Made by a program: the position numbers and the translations under genes. A model generated the notes under the pieces. It did no database searches, was not told the origin of the DNA, and saw only the letters and a program-made list of their open reading frames with translations. Below, piece after piece: positions 9,768 to 18,605 of a stretch of 64,000 bases of DNA. The DNA comes from Streptomyces lincolnensis (GTDB lineage Bacteria; Actinomycetota; Actinomycetes; Streptomycetales; Streptomycetaceae), in NCBI RefSeq assembly GCF_001685355.1, contig NZ_CP016438.1:1612001-1676000 (forward strand), given 5' to 3'. How positions within the stretch are numbered: the stretch's first letter is position 1; each line of letters begins with the position of its first letter.

Positions 9768-10912
9768 ACCGCGGCCGTACGGCGCCGGTCGCGGTCGGCG
9801 TGGTCGGGGCGGCCGGAGCCGTGGGCCGGGCCGTACTGGAGGAGTTGCTGCGACTCGGGGTCGGGCCGGTGCGGGCGGCGGTGCGCCGTCCGCCCGGCCA
9901 GGCCCTGCCCTCCGGCGCGCACCTGTGGCCGGATCCGGTGGACGTGGCCGATGCGCGGGCGCTGGCCGCGTTCTGCGCCGAGTGCCGTGTCGTCGTCAAC
10001 GCCACCGGGCCGGTCCGCACCGTCGGCCACCGGGTGGCGTCCGCCGCCCTCGCGTCCGGCGCGGACCTGGTCGACGTCAACGACACGGCCGAGCTGCCCG
10101 AACCCGCCCCGTACGCCCGCCTGTTGCGGTGGCGTACGGCGGTGATCGGGGCGGGGCTGATGCCGGGGCTGGCGGGGTTGTTGCCGGGAGTGCCGGCGGC
10201 GGACGGGATGCCGGTGACGGACGGGGTTCCGCACCGCCCGCACCGCCCGCACCGCCCCCGGACGCTCACCGTGCGTGTCGGCGGCCTCCCCCACTTCCCG
10301 CCCGCCGCCGCCCGCGACTTCATGGACCGCCTTGCTCGTCCGGGCGGTGAGGTGACGGCCGTCTGGCGGGGCGGGCGCCGGGTGGCGGGAGCACTCGGAG
10401 TGGAGCGCGGGGTGCGGCTGCCGTACTTCCCCGGGGAAGTGACGGCGATTCCGTACCTCACCGAGGAGGCGGTGGGCGTGGCCCGCCGGTTCGGGCTCGA
10501 CGAGGTGCGCTGGTACACGGTGTTCGGCGGTGAGCACACCCGCGCGGTCCTCGACCGGTACCGCGCGGGGCTCCCGCCGGGCCGGCCCGTGGACGAGGCG
10601 GCGGACGAGCTGTCGCGTGCCACGCTCACCGACCTCGCGGGACGTGCGCCGTACCAGATCGTCACGTGCGAGCTGGACGGGCGCGCGCTCGTCCTCACCG
10701 GCACGGACTCCTCCGCCCTCACCGGGACCACCGCCGCCCACGCGGCGCTCGCCGTACTGAACGGTGAACTCCCCGCCGGGCAGCTCCACTTCGCCGACCT
10801 CCCCGACCCCGCCCGGCTCGCCCGGCGGATCGCCGAGGCCCCCGCCGTGACCGGGTTGCGGCTGCTGGACGGGCCGCTGGCCGAACTCCCCCTGGAAGAA
10901 GGAATCCTGTGA
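9764..10912 (+). CDS. Saccharopine-dehydrogenase-like NAD(P)-binding protein of the metallophore operon
   Basis: 382 residues starting at a GTG that overlaps the NRPS stop (GTGA). The N-terminus has a Rossmann nucleotide-binding turn (VGVVGAAGAVGRAV), followed by NATGPV and DVNDTAE segments typical of saccharopine dehydrogenase-like proteins. No saccharopine pathway is nearby, so that reaction is unlikely. A similar gene is recalled at the same place in the coelibactin cluster (SCO7684). A role in oxidoreduction or stereochemical adjustment of a ring or side chain is only inferred. An odd short His-Arg-Pro repeat (HRPHRPHRPR, DNA 10232-10261) interrupts the middle of the protein and looks like a recent triplet expansion. 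Confidence 0.8.
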   Translation: MNRGRTAPVAVGVVGAAGAVGRAVLEELLRLGVGPVRAAVRRPPGQALPSGAHLWPDPVDVADARALAAFCAECRVVVNATGPVRTVGHRVASAALASGADLVDVNDTAELPEPAPYARLLRWRTAVIGAGLMPGLAGLLPGVPAADGMPVTDGVPHRPHRPHRPRTLTVRVGGLPHFPPAAARDFMDRLARPGGEVTAVWRGGRRVAGALGVERGVRLPYFPGEVTAIPYLTEEAVGVARRFGLDEVRWYTVFGGEHTRAVLDRYRAGLPPGRPVDEAADELSRATLTDLAGRAPYQIVTCELDGRALVLTGTDSSALTGTTAAHAALAVLNGELPAGQLHFADLPDPARLARRIAEAPAVTGLRLLDGPLAELPLEEGIL

Positions 10913-12033
10913 GTCCTGTTGGTCCCGATAGTCCCGTGACCCGGGTCGTCGTCTGCGGTACCGGTTTCGGCCGGGTGTACCTCAGTGCCTTCCGGAGTGC
11001 CTTCGGGGAGTCGGAGGCCGATTTCCCGTTCCGGCTGACGGGGGTTCTCGGCCGGGGCAGCCCCCGCTCCAAGGCCTGTGCCGAACGCTACGGCGTCCCC
11101 CTCCTCACCGACCCCGACGACGTGCCCGAACTCGCCGATGTGGCCTGCGTGGTGGTGCCCAACGGCGTCGGCGGCGGAGAGGGCGCGGCCCTCGCCCGGC
11201 GGCTGATGGCGCGCGGTGTGCACGTGCTGCACGAGCATCCCATCCACCAGGTGGAGCTGGCGGCCTGTCTGCGCGCCGCGCGGCAACACGGTGTGCAGTA
11301 CCGGCTCAACACGTTCTATCCGCATCTGGCCCCGGTGCGCCGCTTCCTCGCCGCGGCCCGTCATCTGGCGGAGCGGCAGGAGGTGCTGTACGCGGAGGGC
11401 GCGTGCGCCGTCCACGTGTCGTACGACCTGATCGACATCCTCGGCCAGGCGCTGGGCGGGCTGCGCCCCTGGCAGCTCGGCGATCCGGGGTCCGGCGGCG
11501 GACCGTTCAGGACCCTGGAGGGGCGGCTTGCCGGAGTCCCTCTCACCCTGCGCGTGCTCAACCAGCTCGACCCCGAGGACCCCGACAACCACACCCACCT
11601 CCTGCACCGGGCCACGATCGGATTCACCGGCGGCACGCTCATCCTGGCCGGGACGCACGGACCGGTGCTGTGGAGCCCGGCGCTGCCCGCTCCGCGCGGG
11701 GACGACGGCGAGCTGGACTTCGACGCCGAGGCCCACCGTCTGGTGCACCTGCCGAGCGTCCAGCCGGTCGGGCCCGCCGAGGCGCCCACGCACCGGGAGG
11801 TGTACGCCGAGGTGTGGCCGGAGGGCGTGCGGCGCGCGCTGCGGGCCATGGCGGACGCGGCCGCAGCGGGCGAGGATCCGATGCGCGCGGGCCAGTACCA
11901 CCTCACGCTCAGCTCCGTCTGGCAGGACCTCACGGCCCGGCTCGGCTACCCGGATCTCGTACGGCGGCCCGCGCCCGAGCCGGTCACGGCGCCCGACCTG
12001 GTCGCTGCGGTGCGCGAGCGGGAGGGCCTGTGA
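10909..12033 (+). CDS. Thiazolinyl imide reductase (Irp3/YbtU/PchG family)
   Basis: 374 residues. The GTG start overlaps the preceding stop by four bases and is preceded by GGAAGAAGGA. The N-terminus carries a Rossmann motif (VVVCGTGFGRVY), and the sequence VLHEHPIHQVE with the later NTFYPHLAPVRRF segment fits the Gfo/Idh/MocA-like thiazolinyl imide reductases. In yersiniabactin and pyochelin synthesis these NADPH enzymes act on carrier-bound intermediates and reduce one thiazoline to a thiazolidine. Here it would supply the secondary amine that the methyltransferase embedded in the second NRPS can methylate. Its place directly between NRPS and tailoring genes supports this. The substrate ring is inferred. 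Confidence 0.9.
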   Translation: MSPVGPDSPVTRVVVCGTGFGRVYLSAFRSAFGESEADFPFRLTGVLGRGSPRSKACAERYGVPLLTDPDDVPELADVACVVVPNGVGGGEGAALARRLMARGVHVLHEHPIHQVELAACLRAARQHGVQYRLNTFYPHLAPVRRFLAAARHLAERQEVLYAEGACAVHVSYDLIDILGQALGGLRPWQLGDPGSGGGPFRTLEGRLAGVPLTLRVLNQLDPEDPDNHTHLLHRATIGFTGGTLILAGTHGPVLWSPALPAPRGDDGELDFDAEAHRLVHLPSVQPVGPAEAPTHREVYAEVWPEGVRRALRAMADAAAAGEDPMRAGQYHLTLSSVWQDLTARLGYPDLVRRPAPEPVTAPDLVAAVREREGL

Positions 12034-13139
12034 CCAGCGCGGTGGCGTCCTTCAATCCGCTCGATCTCACGCACACCGACGATCCGTATCCGCGGCTGGC
12101 CGCGCTGCGCCGCGACCGGCCGGTCTCCTCGCCGATGCCCGGCTGGCACGTCGTGGTCCGGGACGAGGACGTGCGGGCGGTGCTGGCGGACCCGGAGGTG
12201 TGGTCCAGCCGCCGCAACAACACCTCCGTGCAGGGCGACGAACGGGAGCTGGCCCTGTCGCAGGTGGATCCCCCCGCGCACACGCGGCTGCGCCGCCTGC
12301 TCTCCCCCGCCTTCGCCCGGACCGTCCTGGCGGAGCTGGAACCGGTCGTAAGGGAACGCGCCGAGACACTGGCCGACCGGGTGGGGAACGGCTCGGACCT
12401 CGTGCCCGCGTTCACCGCGCCGCTGCCGCGTGCGGTCCTGGCCGCCTTCTGCCAAGTGGCCGATGCCGACGCCCCCGACTACGACCGCTGGGCCGCCGCC
12501 TTCACCGACCTGCTGGGCCACCGGGCGCACTCCGACTGGCCCGCGTTCGAACGCTGGGCGCTGCGGGCCGCCGACGGGCCGGCCCTGGGCGGCGTACTGG
12601 CCCGCCTGGACCGCACCGAGGCCGTGACCTTCCTGCACTTCCTGATCGTGGCCGGAGTGCCCAACCTCCGCCATGCGCTGGGGAATCTGGTGCTGCGGCT
12701 GGTGGCCGAGGACCACTGGCGGTCCGACGGCCTGCCGGAGGCGATCGAGGAGTCCCTGCGCCTCGACCCGCCCGCCCTGTGGCAGATGCGCACCGCCACC
12801 CGCGACACCGCCGTGGCCGGCACGGCCGTACGGGCCGGGCAACGCGTCATCGCCGTCGTCGCCTCCGCCAACCGCGACCCGGAACGCTGGGGCGAGGACG
12901 CCGACACGTTCCGGCCGGACCGGCCGGGGCTGCGCGCCCATCTCGCCTTCGGCAAGGGGCCGCACGCCTGCCTCGGCGCCTCGTTCACCCGGCTGCAACT
13001 GCGCGTGGCCGCCGAGGTCCTCATCGAGCGTCACCCCCGGCTGCGGCTCGCGCCGGGTTTCCGATTCCGCCGTGCCGGCGACTTCATGAGCCGCGGTCCC
13101 GCCGCGCTTCCCGTCCTGTGTGGGGTGTCTTCTCCGTGA
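12030..13139 (+). CDS. Cytochrome P450 of the metallophore cluster
   Basis: 369 residues from a GTG overlapping the reductase stop by four bases; the upstream in-frame extension has no coding character. The heme-binding signature AFGKGPHACLG places the cysteine ligand at Cys314, and the ExxR of helix K is present (ESLRLDPP). The I-helix segment that normally reads (A/G)Gx(D/E)T is AGVPN (208-212), so the acid/threonine pair used in O2 activation is absent. The protein is slightly short for a class I bacterial P450 (about 400). In the coelibactin cluster I recall CYP105N1 at this position. A hydroxylation or oxidation on the carrier-bound or finished peptide is plausible; no ferredoxin is encoded next to it in this window. 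Confidence 0.92.
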   Translation: MTSAVASFNPLDLTHTDDPYPRLAALRRDRPVSSPMPGWHVVVRDEDVRAVLADPEVWSSRRNNTSVQGDERELALSQVDPPAHTRLRRLLSPAFARTVLAELEPVVRERAETLADRVGNGSDLVPAFTAPLPRAVLAAFCQVADADAPDYDRWAAAFTDLLGHRAHSDWPAFERWALRAADGPALGGVLARLDRTEAVTFLHFLIVAGVPNLRHALGNLVLRLVAEDHWRSDGLPEAIEESLRLDPPALWQMRTATRDTAVAGTAVRAGQRVIAVVASANRDPERWGEDADTFRPDRPGLRAHLAFGKGPHACLGASFTRLQLRVAAEVLIERHPRLRLAPGFRFRRAGDFMSRGPAALPVLCGVSSP

Positions 13140-13915
13140 CCACCGTTTCCTCCATCTCCTCCTGGCTGCGCCGCCCGCTGCCCCGCCCCGCGGCGCGGAC
13201 CTCGCTCGTGTGCTTTCCGCACGCGGGCGGGGCCGCCGCGTTCTACACCCCGTGGGCCAGGCTGCTGCCGCCCGACGTGGAGCTCGTGGCCGTGCAGTAC
13301 CCGGGCCGGCAGGACCGGGTCGGCGAGCCCCCGGCCGTGGCGATGGACGCACTCGCCGGTGCCGTCACCGAGGCGCTGCGCGCCGACCGGGCGAGCCGTG
13401 ATCTGGTGCTGTTCGGGCACAGCATGGGCGCCTCGGTCGCCTGGGAGACGGCTCTCAGGCTGGAGGGCTCGGGCCACCGTCTCCGGCATGTCGTCGTCTC
13501 CGGCCGCCCGGGCCCGGCCCGTCAGCGCCCGGGGACCGTCCACCTGCGGGACGACGACGGCCTGGCCGCCGAGCTGAGCCGCCTCGGCGGCACCCACGCC
13601 GACCTGCTCGACGACCCCGAGGTACGGGCCCTGCTGCTGCCCGCCGTACGGGCCGACTACCGCCTGATCGAGACCTACCGCCCGGACACCGCCGCCCGGC
13701 TGCGCTGTCCGCTCACCGCCGTCACCGGGGACCGCGACGAGGAGGCGACCGAGGCGGAGGTGGCCGTGTGGCGCACCGCGACCGTCGGCGCGTTCACCCC
13801 TCTCGTGCTGCCCGGCGGGCACTTCTACCTGGTCGCGCAGGCGGAGCGGGTCGTCGCGGCCGTCCTCGCGGCGTGCGGTGCGCCGGCGCCCGCCATCCAT
13901 CCCGTTCTTCCCTGA
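13136..13915 (+). CDS. Type II thioesterase (NRPS proofreading)
   Basis: 259 residues, starting at a GTG that overlaps the P450 stop by four bases. It is an alpha/beta hydrolase with CFPHAGG near the start, the nucleophile elbow GHSMGA and a C-terminal histidine in GGHFYL, the pattern of stand-alone type II thioesterases such as YbtT and PchC. These remove wrongly loaded or stalled acyl groups from carrier proteins. Translational coupling to the NRPS genes fits that housekeeping job. The long frame open upstream of 13136 lies within the P450 gene and is not used. Confidence 0.92.
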   Translation: MTTVSSISSWLRRPLPRPAARTSLVCFPHAGGAAAFYTPWARLLPPDVELVAVQYPGRQDRVGEPPAVAMDALAGAVTEALRADRASRDLVLFGHSMGASVAWETALRLEGSGHRLRHVVVSGRPGPARQRPGTVHLRDDDGLAAELSRLGGTHADLLDDPEVRALLLPAVRADYRLIETYRPDTAARLRCPLTAVTGDRDEEATEAEVAVWRTATVGAFTPLVLPGGHFYLVAQAERVVAAVLAACGAPAPAIHPVLP

Positions 13916-13932
13916 CCGTCGAGTGGAGAGAC

Positions 13933-14970
13933 ATGACCACCCTTCCCCAAGCCGCCCCCGCGCGCGTCGACCTGACCGCGCTCGCCGACCTCGTCACCCC
14001 CTGGGCGATCAGAGTCGCGGCGACCCTGCGTCTGGCCGACCACATCGCCGCGGGCCACACCGCGCTGCCCGACCTCGCCCGGGCCGCGGACGCCGACCCG
14101 GACGCGCTGCGCCGCATGCTGCGCGTCCTGACCGGCCGCGGTGTCTTCGCCGAGCCGGAGGAGGACGTCTACGCCTTGACCCCGGCGGCCGAACTCCTCA
14201 AGGACGGCGGGGCGTTCGGCCTGCGGGCCTGGTTCGACGTGGACGGCATGGGCGGCCGTATGGACCAGGCGTTCGGGCGCCTGCTGGACACCGTCCGGAC
14301 CGGGGAGCCCGCCTACCCTCTGGTGCACGGCAGGTCTCTGTGGGAGGACACGCTGGAGAGCCCCCGGCTCGCCCGTTCCTACGCGGATTTGATGGCCGCG
14401 CACACCAGGTTCGCGGCACCGGAGGTCGTCGCGGCCCACGCCTGGCCCGAGCGCGGGCACGTGGTCGACGTCGGCGGCGGCTCCGGGTCCCTGCTCACCC
14501 GGCTGCTGACCGCGCGTCCCGGGCTGCGCGGCACGCTGCTCGACCTGCCGGAGGCCGCCGAGAAGGCGGGCCGCACGCTGGCCGCCGCCGGGCTCGGGGA
14601 GCGCGCCTCCGTGCACCCCGGCAGCTTCTTCGACCCGCTGCCGGCCGGGGCCGACCTGTATCTGCTCACCTGGGTGCTGCACGACTGGAGCGACGACGAA
14701 GCCCTGCACATCCTGCGCCGCTGCGCCGAGGCGGCGGCCGACGGCGGCAAGGGCGGCGGGGAGATCCTCGTCGTCGAGAACCTGGTCACCGACGGCCGCC
14801 GCGCCGATGTCGCCGCCGCGATGGACCTCCGACTCCTGGTGCTCTTCGGCGGCCGGGAACGCACCCCCCGGCAGCTGGACGACCTGGTGTCCCGCGCCGG
14901 GCTGCGGGTCACCGGACGGCGTGTCACCGGGACCGGCATCCATCTGGTGAGCTGCGCGCCCGCCGGGTGA
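13933..14970 (+). CDS. SAM-dependent O-methyltransferase of the metallophore cluster
   Basis: 345 residues. The ATG at 13933 follows GGAGAG and lies 17 bases after the thioesterase stop. The N-terminal half looks like the winged-helix dimerisation domain of plant-type and polyketide O-methyltransferases, followed by a Rossmann SAM-binding domain with motif I VVDVGGGSGSLL and the downstream WVLHDWSDDEAL segment typical of this family. It is the last gene of the rightward unit and is followed by a strong hairpin. The likely substrate is a hydroxyl group on the metallophore or its aryl cap; which one cannot be read from the sequence. It is one of two free-standing methyltransferases in the locus, besides the one embedded in the NRPS. 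Confidence 0.87.
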   Translation: MTTLPQAAPARVDLTALADLVTPWAIRVAATLRLADHIAAGHTALPDLARAADADPDALRRMLRVLTGRGVFAEPEEDVYALTPAAELLKDGGAFGLRAWFDVDGMGGRMDQAFGRLLDTVRTGEPAYPLVHGRSLWEDTLESPRLARSYADLMAAHTRFAAPEVVAAHAWPERGHVVDVGGGSGSLLTRLLTARPGLRGTLLDLPEAAEKAGRTLAAAGLGERASVHPGSFFDPLPAGADLYLLTWVLHDWSDDEALHILRRCAEAAADGGKGGGEILVVENLVTDGRRADVAAAMDLRLLVLFGGRERTPRQLDDLVSRAGLRVTGRRVTGTGIHLVSCAPAG

Positions 14971-14995
14971 CGGACGGGGACTCGGACTTACGGGC

Positions 14996-15044
14996 ATACG
15001 GCGACGGGCGGCACGGTGGGGAACCGTGCCGCCCGTCGCCGTAT
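14996..15044. terminator. Bidirectional terminator hairpin, perfect 22-bp stem
   Basis: Left arm 14996-15017 and right arm 15023-15044 are exact reverse complements, with a five-base loop GGGGA. It sits between the convergent methyltransferase and ABC transporter genes, ending one base before the ABC stop codon, so it can end transcripts from both sides. Confidence 0.9.
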
Positions 15045-15045
15045 T

Positions 15046-16794
15046 TCACCCGCGTGTCTGGGAGCGCGCCGCCAGCCGCCACCCGCTCGCCTGTTCCCGC
15101 TCGCCCCAGAACGCCGCGTACCGGCCGCCGAGCGCGAGCAGTTCCTCATGCGTCCCCCGCTCCACGACCCGCCCGTCCTCCAGGAACGCGATCAGGTCGG
15201 CGCCCCGGACGGTGTCGAGGCGGTGGGCCACGACGAGGACCGTGCGGTCCGCGGTGAGCACGTCCAGCGCCTGCTGGATGGCGGCCTCGTTCTCGGCGTC
15301 GAGCGCCGAGGTCGCCTCGTCGAGCAGGACGACCGGGGCCCGCTTGAGCAGGGCCCGGGCGAGGGAGACGCGCTGCCGCTCGCCGCCGGACAGGGCCGCG
15401 CCGCCCTCGCCGACGCGGGCGGCCCAGCCGTCCGGCAGCCGCTCGGTGATCTCGTCGACGCGGGCGATCCGCCCGGCCTCGCGCACCTCCTCGTCGGTGG
15501 CGTCCTCGCGTCCCGCGCGGATGTTCCCCTCGATCGTGCCCGCGAAGAGGTACACGTCCTGGAAGACCATGGCGAGCCGTGACATCAGCTGATCCGTCGT
15601 CAGGTCGCGGACGTCCGCGCCGCCGACGCGGACCGTGCCCCCGGTGGCGTCCCAGAAGCGGGCGATCAGGCGGGTCACCGTGGTCTTGCCGGAGCCGGAG
15701 GGGCCGACCAGCGCCACGGTGTGCCCGGCCGGGACGCGCAGGTCGAGCCCGTCCAGCACGGTGCGTCCGTCGCCGTAGCCGAAGGAGACGCCGTCGAGTT
15801 CGATGCCGTACGTCTCCGGGAGCGGAGCCGTGGTCGCGGGCTGGGGCAGCGGATCGGCGGCGAGGACCTCGTCCAGGCGCTCCAGGGTGCCCCGGGCCAT
15901 CCGCAGCGAGCCGCCCAACTCGGCGGCCGCGCCCATGGGTTCGACGAAGCGGACGGCGAGGACCAGCACCGCGATCAGCTCCCCCGCGCCGACCGATCCG
16001 CCGAGCGCGAGGACCGTGCCGAGCAGCAGGACGCAGGTGAAGCAGAGCTGCACGGCGAGCGCGAAGCCCGCGATGCCGGGTACGCCGACGCGTACGGCGG
16101 CGCGCGCCTTCGCGTGCTGCTCGCGCAGGGCGGCGTCCAGGAGCTCGTGGTCCTCGGCGGTCCGCCCGAAGGCGCGCAGCGCGGGCTGGTGACGGGCGAA
16201 CTCCACCAGCCGGTCCGCGGTCTCGGCGGCCGCGGCATGGGACTGCCGGTCGACGCGGGACATCAGCCGTCCGGACCAGCGGTACGCGACGGCCGCGACC
16301 GGCGCCGCCACCAGCATGGCCAGGGCGAGCCGCCAGTCGAAGGCGAACGTGGCCAGCACGACGACGGCGGGCGTGACGAAGGCGATGCACAGGGGGCGCA
16401 GCAGGTTGGCCGCCGCGTTCATCACCTGGACCACGCCCTGGCCCGCCAACTGCCCCAGCGCGCCGGTGCGTTCGCCGTCGAACCAGCCGAGCGGCAGCGC
16501 GACCACATGGTCGCCGATGCGGTGGTGCAGCGTGCGCCCGAGATCGGCGCTGAAGCGGTTGCCCCGCACGGCCGCGGTGAAGGCGACGGCCCCGTAGGCG
16601 ACGGTGGCCGCGGCGAGGGCGGCGACCCACGGCCAGGCCGCATCCGGGTCGTCGCCGAGGAGCCGGGTCAGCAGCGGCACCAGGAGCGCGTACGCCACCC
16701 CCTGGAGGGCCGCGGCGAGGGCCGCCCAGAGGAGGACGCGGTGCAGGCCCTCCGTCTGTTCCCGTCCGAGTACGCGTGTCAGCAGCGCGTTCAT
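15046..16794 (-). CDS. ABC transporter, fused permease-ATPase (YbtQ-like)
   Basis: 582 residues; I chose the ATG at 16794, which overlaps the stop of the upstream ABC gene by four bases. The N-terminal half is a six-helix ABC-exporter-fold membrane domain. The ATPase half carries Walker A GPSGSGKTT (about 361), signature LSGGERQR, Walker B VVLLDEATSALD and the H-loop AHRLDTV. Paired genes of this kind next to yersiniabactin-type NRPSs (YbtP/YbtQ) import the metal-loaded siderophore despite their exporter fold, and coelibactin has a like pair (recalled SCO7689/7690). A heterodimer with the preceding gene product is expected. Import or export cannot be decided from the sequence alone. Confidence 0.92.
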   Translation of the reverse strand: MNALLTRVLGREQTEGLHRVLLWAALAAALQGVAYALLVPLLTRLLGDDPDAAWPWVAALAAATVAYGAVAFTAAVRGNRFSADLGRTLHHRIGDHVVALPLGWFDGERTGALGQLAGQGVVQVMNAAANLLRPLCIAFVTPAVVVLATFAFDWRLALAMLVAAPVAAVAYRWSGRLMSRVDRQSHAAAAETADRLVEFARHQPALRAFGRTAEDHELLDAALREQHAKARAAVRVGVPGIAGFALAVQLCFTCVLLLGTVLALGGSVGAGELIAVLVLAVRFVEPMGAAAELGGSLRMARGTLERLDEVLAADPLPQPATTAPLPETYGIELDGVSFGYGDGRTVLDGLDLRVPAGHTVALVGPSGSGKTTVTRLIARFWDATGGTVRVGGADVRDLTTDQLMSRLAMVFQDVYLFAGTIEGNIRAGREDATDEEVREAGRIARVDEITERLPDGWAARVGEGGAALSGGERQRVSLARALLKRAPVVLLDEATSALDAENEAAIQQALDVLTADRTVLVVAHRLDTVRGADLIAFLEDGRVVERGTHEELLALGGRYAAFWGEREQASGWRLAARSQTRG

Positions 16795-18605
16795 CGCGCG
16801 GTTCCCTTCTGCTGGAGGGCCCACATGCGTGCGTAGTGGCCGTCCAGGGCCAGCAGTTCGGTGTGGGTGCCCTGTTCGGCGATGCGTCCGCCGTCGAGGA
16901 CGACGATGTGGTCGGCGTCCCGCACGGTCGCGAGCCGGTGGGCGATGACCAGCAGGGTGCGGCCCGCCACGAGGGTGGACAGGGCCCGCTGGACGGCGGC
17001 CTCGGACTCCGGGTCGGCGAAGGAGGTCGCCTCGTCGAGGACGAGGACGGGCGCGTCGGCGAGCAACGCCCGGGCCACGGAGAGGCGTTGGGCCTCGCCG
17101 CCGGAGAGCATCGCGTCCTCGCCGACCACCGAGTCGTAGCCGCGCGGCAGGGCGGTGATCCGCTCGTGGATGTGCGCGGCGCGCGCGGCCCGTTCCACGG
17201 CCGTGTCGTCGGCCTCGGGACTGCCGAGCCGGATGTTGTCACGGACGCTGGTGCGCAGCAGGTGGGGTTCCTGGAAGACGAACGACACCTGGCGGTACAG
17301 GTCGGCCGGGGCGATGTCCCGGACGTCCGTGCCGCCGATCCGTACCGTGCCGGCGGTGGTGTCCCAGAAGCGGGGCACGAGCCGGGCGAGGGTGGACTTG
17401 CCCGACCCGGAGGCGCCGACCAGGGCGGTGACGGTGCCGGGGCGCAGGGTCAGGTCGATGCCACTGAGGACGTCCGTGGCGCCGTCGTAGCTGAAGCCGA
17501 CCCCGGCCAGTTCGACCCGGCCTTCCGGGCCCGGCGGTGTCGGCTCGGATGCCTCGGGCAGGGCGGGGGCGGCCAACAGGGCGTGGATCTCCCGGGCGCT
17601 CTGGAGGCCGCCCTGGACGGCGTGCCCGGACTGGGCGAGCCCCATGACCGAGCCGGTCAGGGCCGGTCCCAGCAGCACGAACGGCACGAGGTCGAGCGCG
17701 TCGGCCCAGCCCTGCGTGACGAACAGGGTGCCGGTGGCGGTGGCGACGAGCAGGGCGGCCGGTCCGGAGAGGGCGAGCGCGGCCGACGTGCTGGCCCGTG
17801 TCGTACTCATGATCCAGTCGCGGAAGAAGACGGTGAAGCTGTCGGCGGCGGCGTCGTAGGCGCGATGGGCGCGGGAGGTGCGTCCGTACGCCTTGATCAC
17901 CGTGATGCCGTGGACGAGTTCGACGACGGCCGCGTTGACGCCGCCCATCGCACCGAAGAACCGTGCCGTCACCTCCTCGCCCCCGGACATGGCCTGCTTG
18001 AAGAAGTAGCCGCCGAGCAGGAGCGGGAGCAGCGCGACGAGGGTGAGCCGCCAGTCCACGGTCAGCAGGTAGACCAGTGCGGTCAGCGGTGCCACGATCG
18101 CGGCGGTGACCTCCAGCGCTGTGTGCGCGACCAGGTGGTGCAGCGTGGAGATGTTGTCGCCCGCCGCCTTCTTCACCTCGCCCGAGCTGTTCTCGGTGAA
18201 CCAGCCCAGCGGCAGCCGCCCCAGGTGCCGGGCGATACGGCGGCGCAGCCCGAGCTGGAGGTCGGCGTCGGCGTGGTGGGTGAGGACGCCGGCCGTCGCG
18301 TACAGCACGAGCCGGGCTACCAGGGCGGCCACCGCGGTCCAGGCGGCGGCCCAGGCACGGCCCTCGTCCGGGCCGCCGGACGCGAGCAGGGCGCGGGCCA
18401 GTTCGGCCACGGCGATGAACGGGATCATCGAGCAGACCGCGGCGAACGCCTGGGCCGCCACCGCGGCTGTGAGCCGCCCCCGTACGGGGGCGAGGAGATC
18501 GCCGAGCCCCGGCGCCTTCACGGCGGGGGCCTCGGGTGGGACAAGGACGTCGGAGGGGCTGTCGGGGGTGCCCTCTCGCGGGTCCGCGAGGGCCGCGCCG
18601 GTCAT
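16791..18605 (-). CDS. ABC transporter, fused permease-ATPase (YbtP-like)
   Basis: 604 residues from an ATG at 18605 that overlaps the stop of the upstream methyltransferase. About 35 residues of cytoplasmic leader precede six transmembrane helices and an ATPase domain with Walker A GASGSGKST (about 396), signature LSGGEAQR, Walker B VLVLDEATSFADPESE and AHRLATV. The D-loop reads SFAD rather than the usual SALD, so the two ATP sites of the predicted heterodimer may not be equal. Partner of the following ABC gene. It belongs to the leftward unit that starts at the MFS gene and is probably controlled by the nearby TetR protein. Confidence 0.92.
   Translation of the reverse strand: MTGAALADPREGTPDSPSDVLVPPEAPAVKAPGLGDLLAPVRGRLTAAVAAQAFAAVCSMIPFIAVAELARALLASGGPDEGRAWAAAWTAVAALVARLVLYATAGVLTHHADADLQLGLRRRIARHLGRLPLGWFTENSSGEVKKAAGDNISTLHHLVAHTALEVTAAIVAPLTALVYLLTVDWRLTLVALLPLLLGGYFFKQAMSGGEEVTARFFGAMGGVNAAVVELVHGITVIKAYGRTSRAHRAYDAAADSFTVFFRDWIMSTTRASTSAALALSGPAALLVATATGTLFVTQGWADALDLVPFVLLGPALTGSVMGLAQSGHAVQGGLQSAREIHALLAAPALPEASEPTPPGPEGRVELAGVGFSYDGATDVLSGIDLTLRPGTVTALVGASGSGKSTLARLVPRFWDTTAGTVRIGGTDVRDIAPADLYRQVSFVFQEPHLLRTSVRDNIRLGSPEADDTAVERAARAAHIHERITALPRGYDSVVGEDAMLSGGEAQRLSVARALLADAPVLVLDEATSFADPESEAAVQRALSTLVAGRTLLVIAHRLATVRDADHIVVLDGGRIAEQGTHTELLALDGHYARMWALQQKGTAR

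Noticed and set aside
10232..10261. CACCGCCCG tandem repeat considered as a CRISPR-like or regulatory repeat
   Set aside because: Only three nine-base units, in frame inside a coding region; a local triplet expansion.
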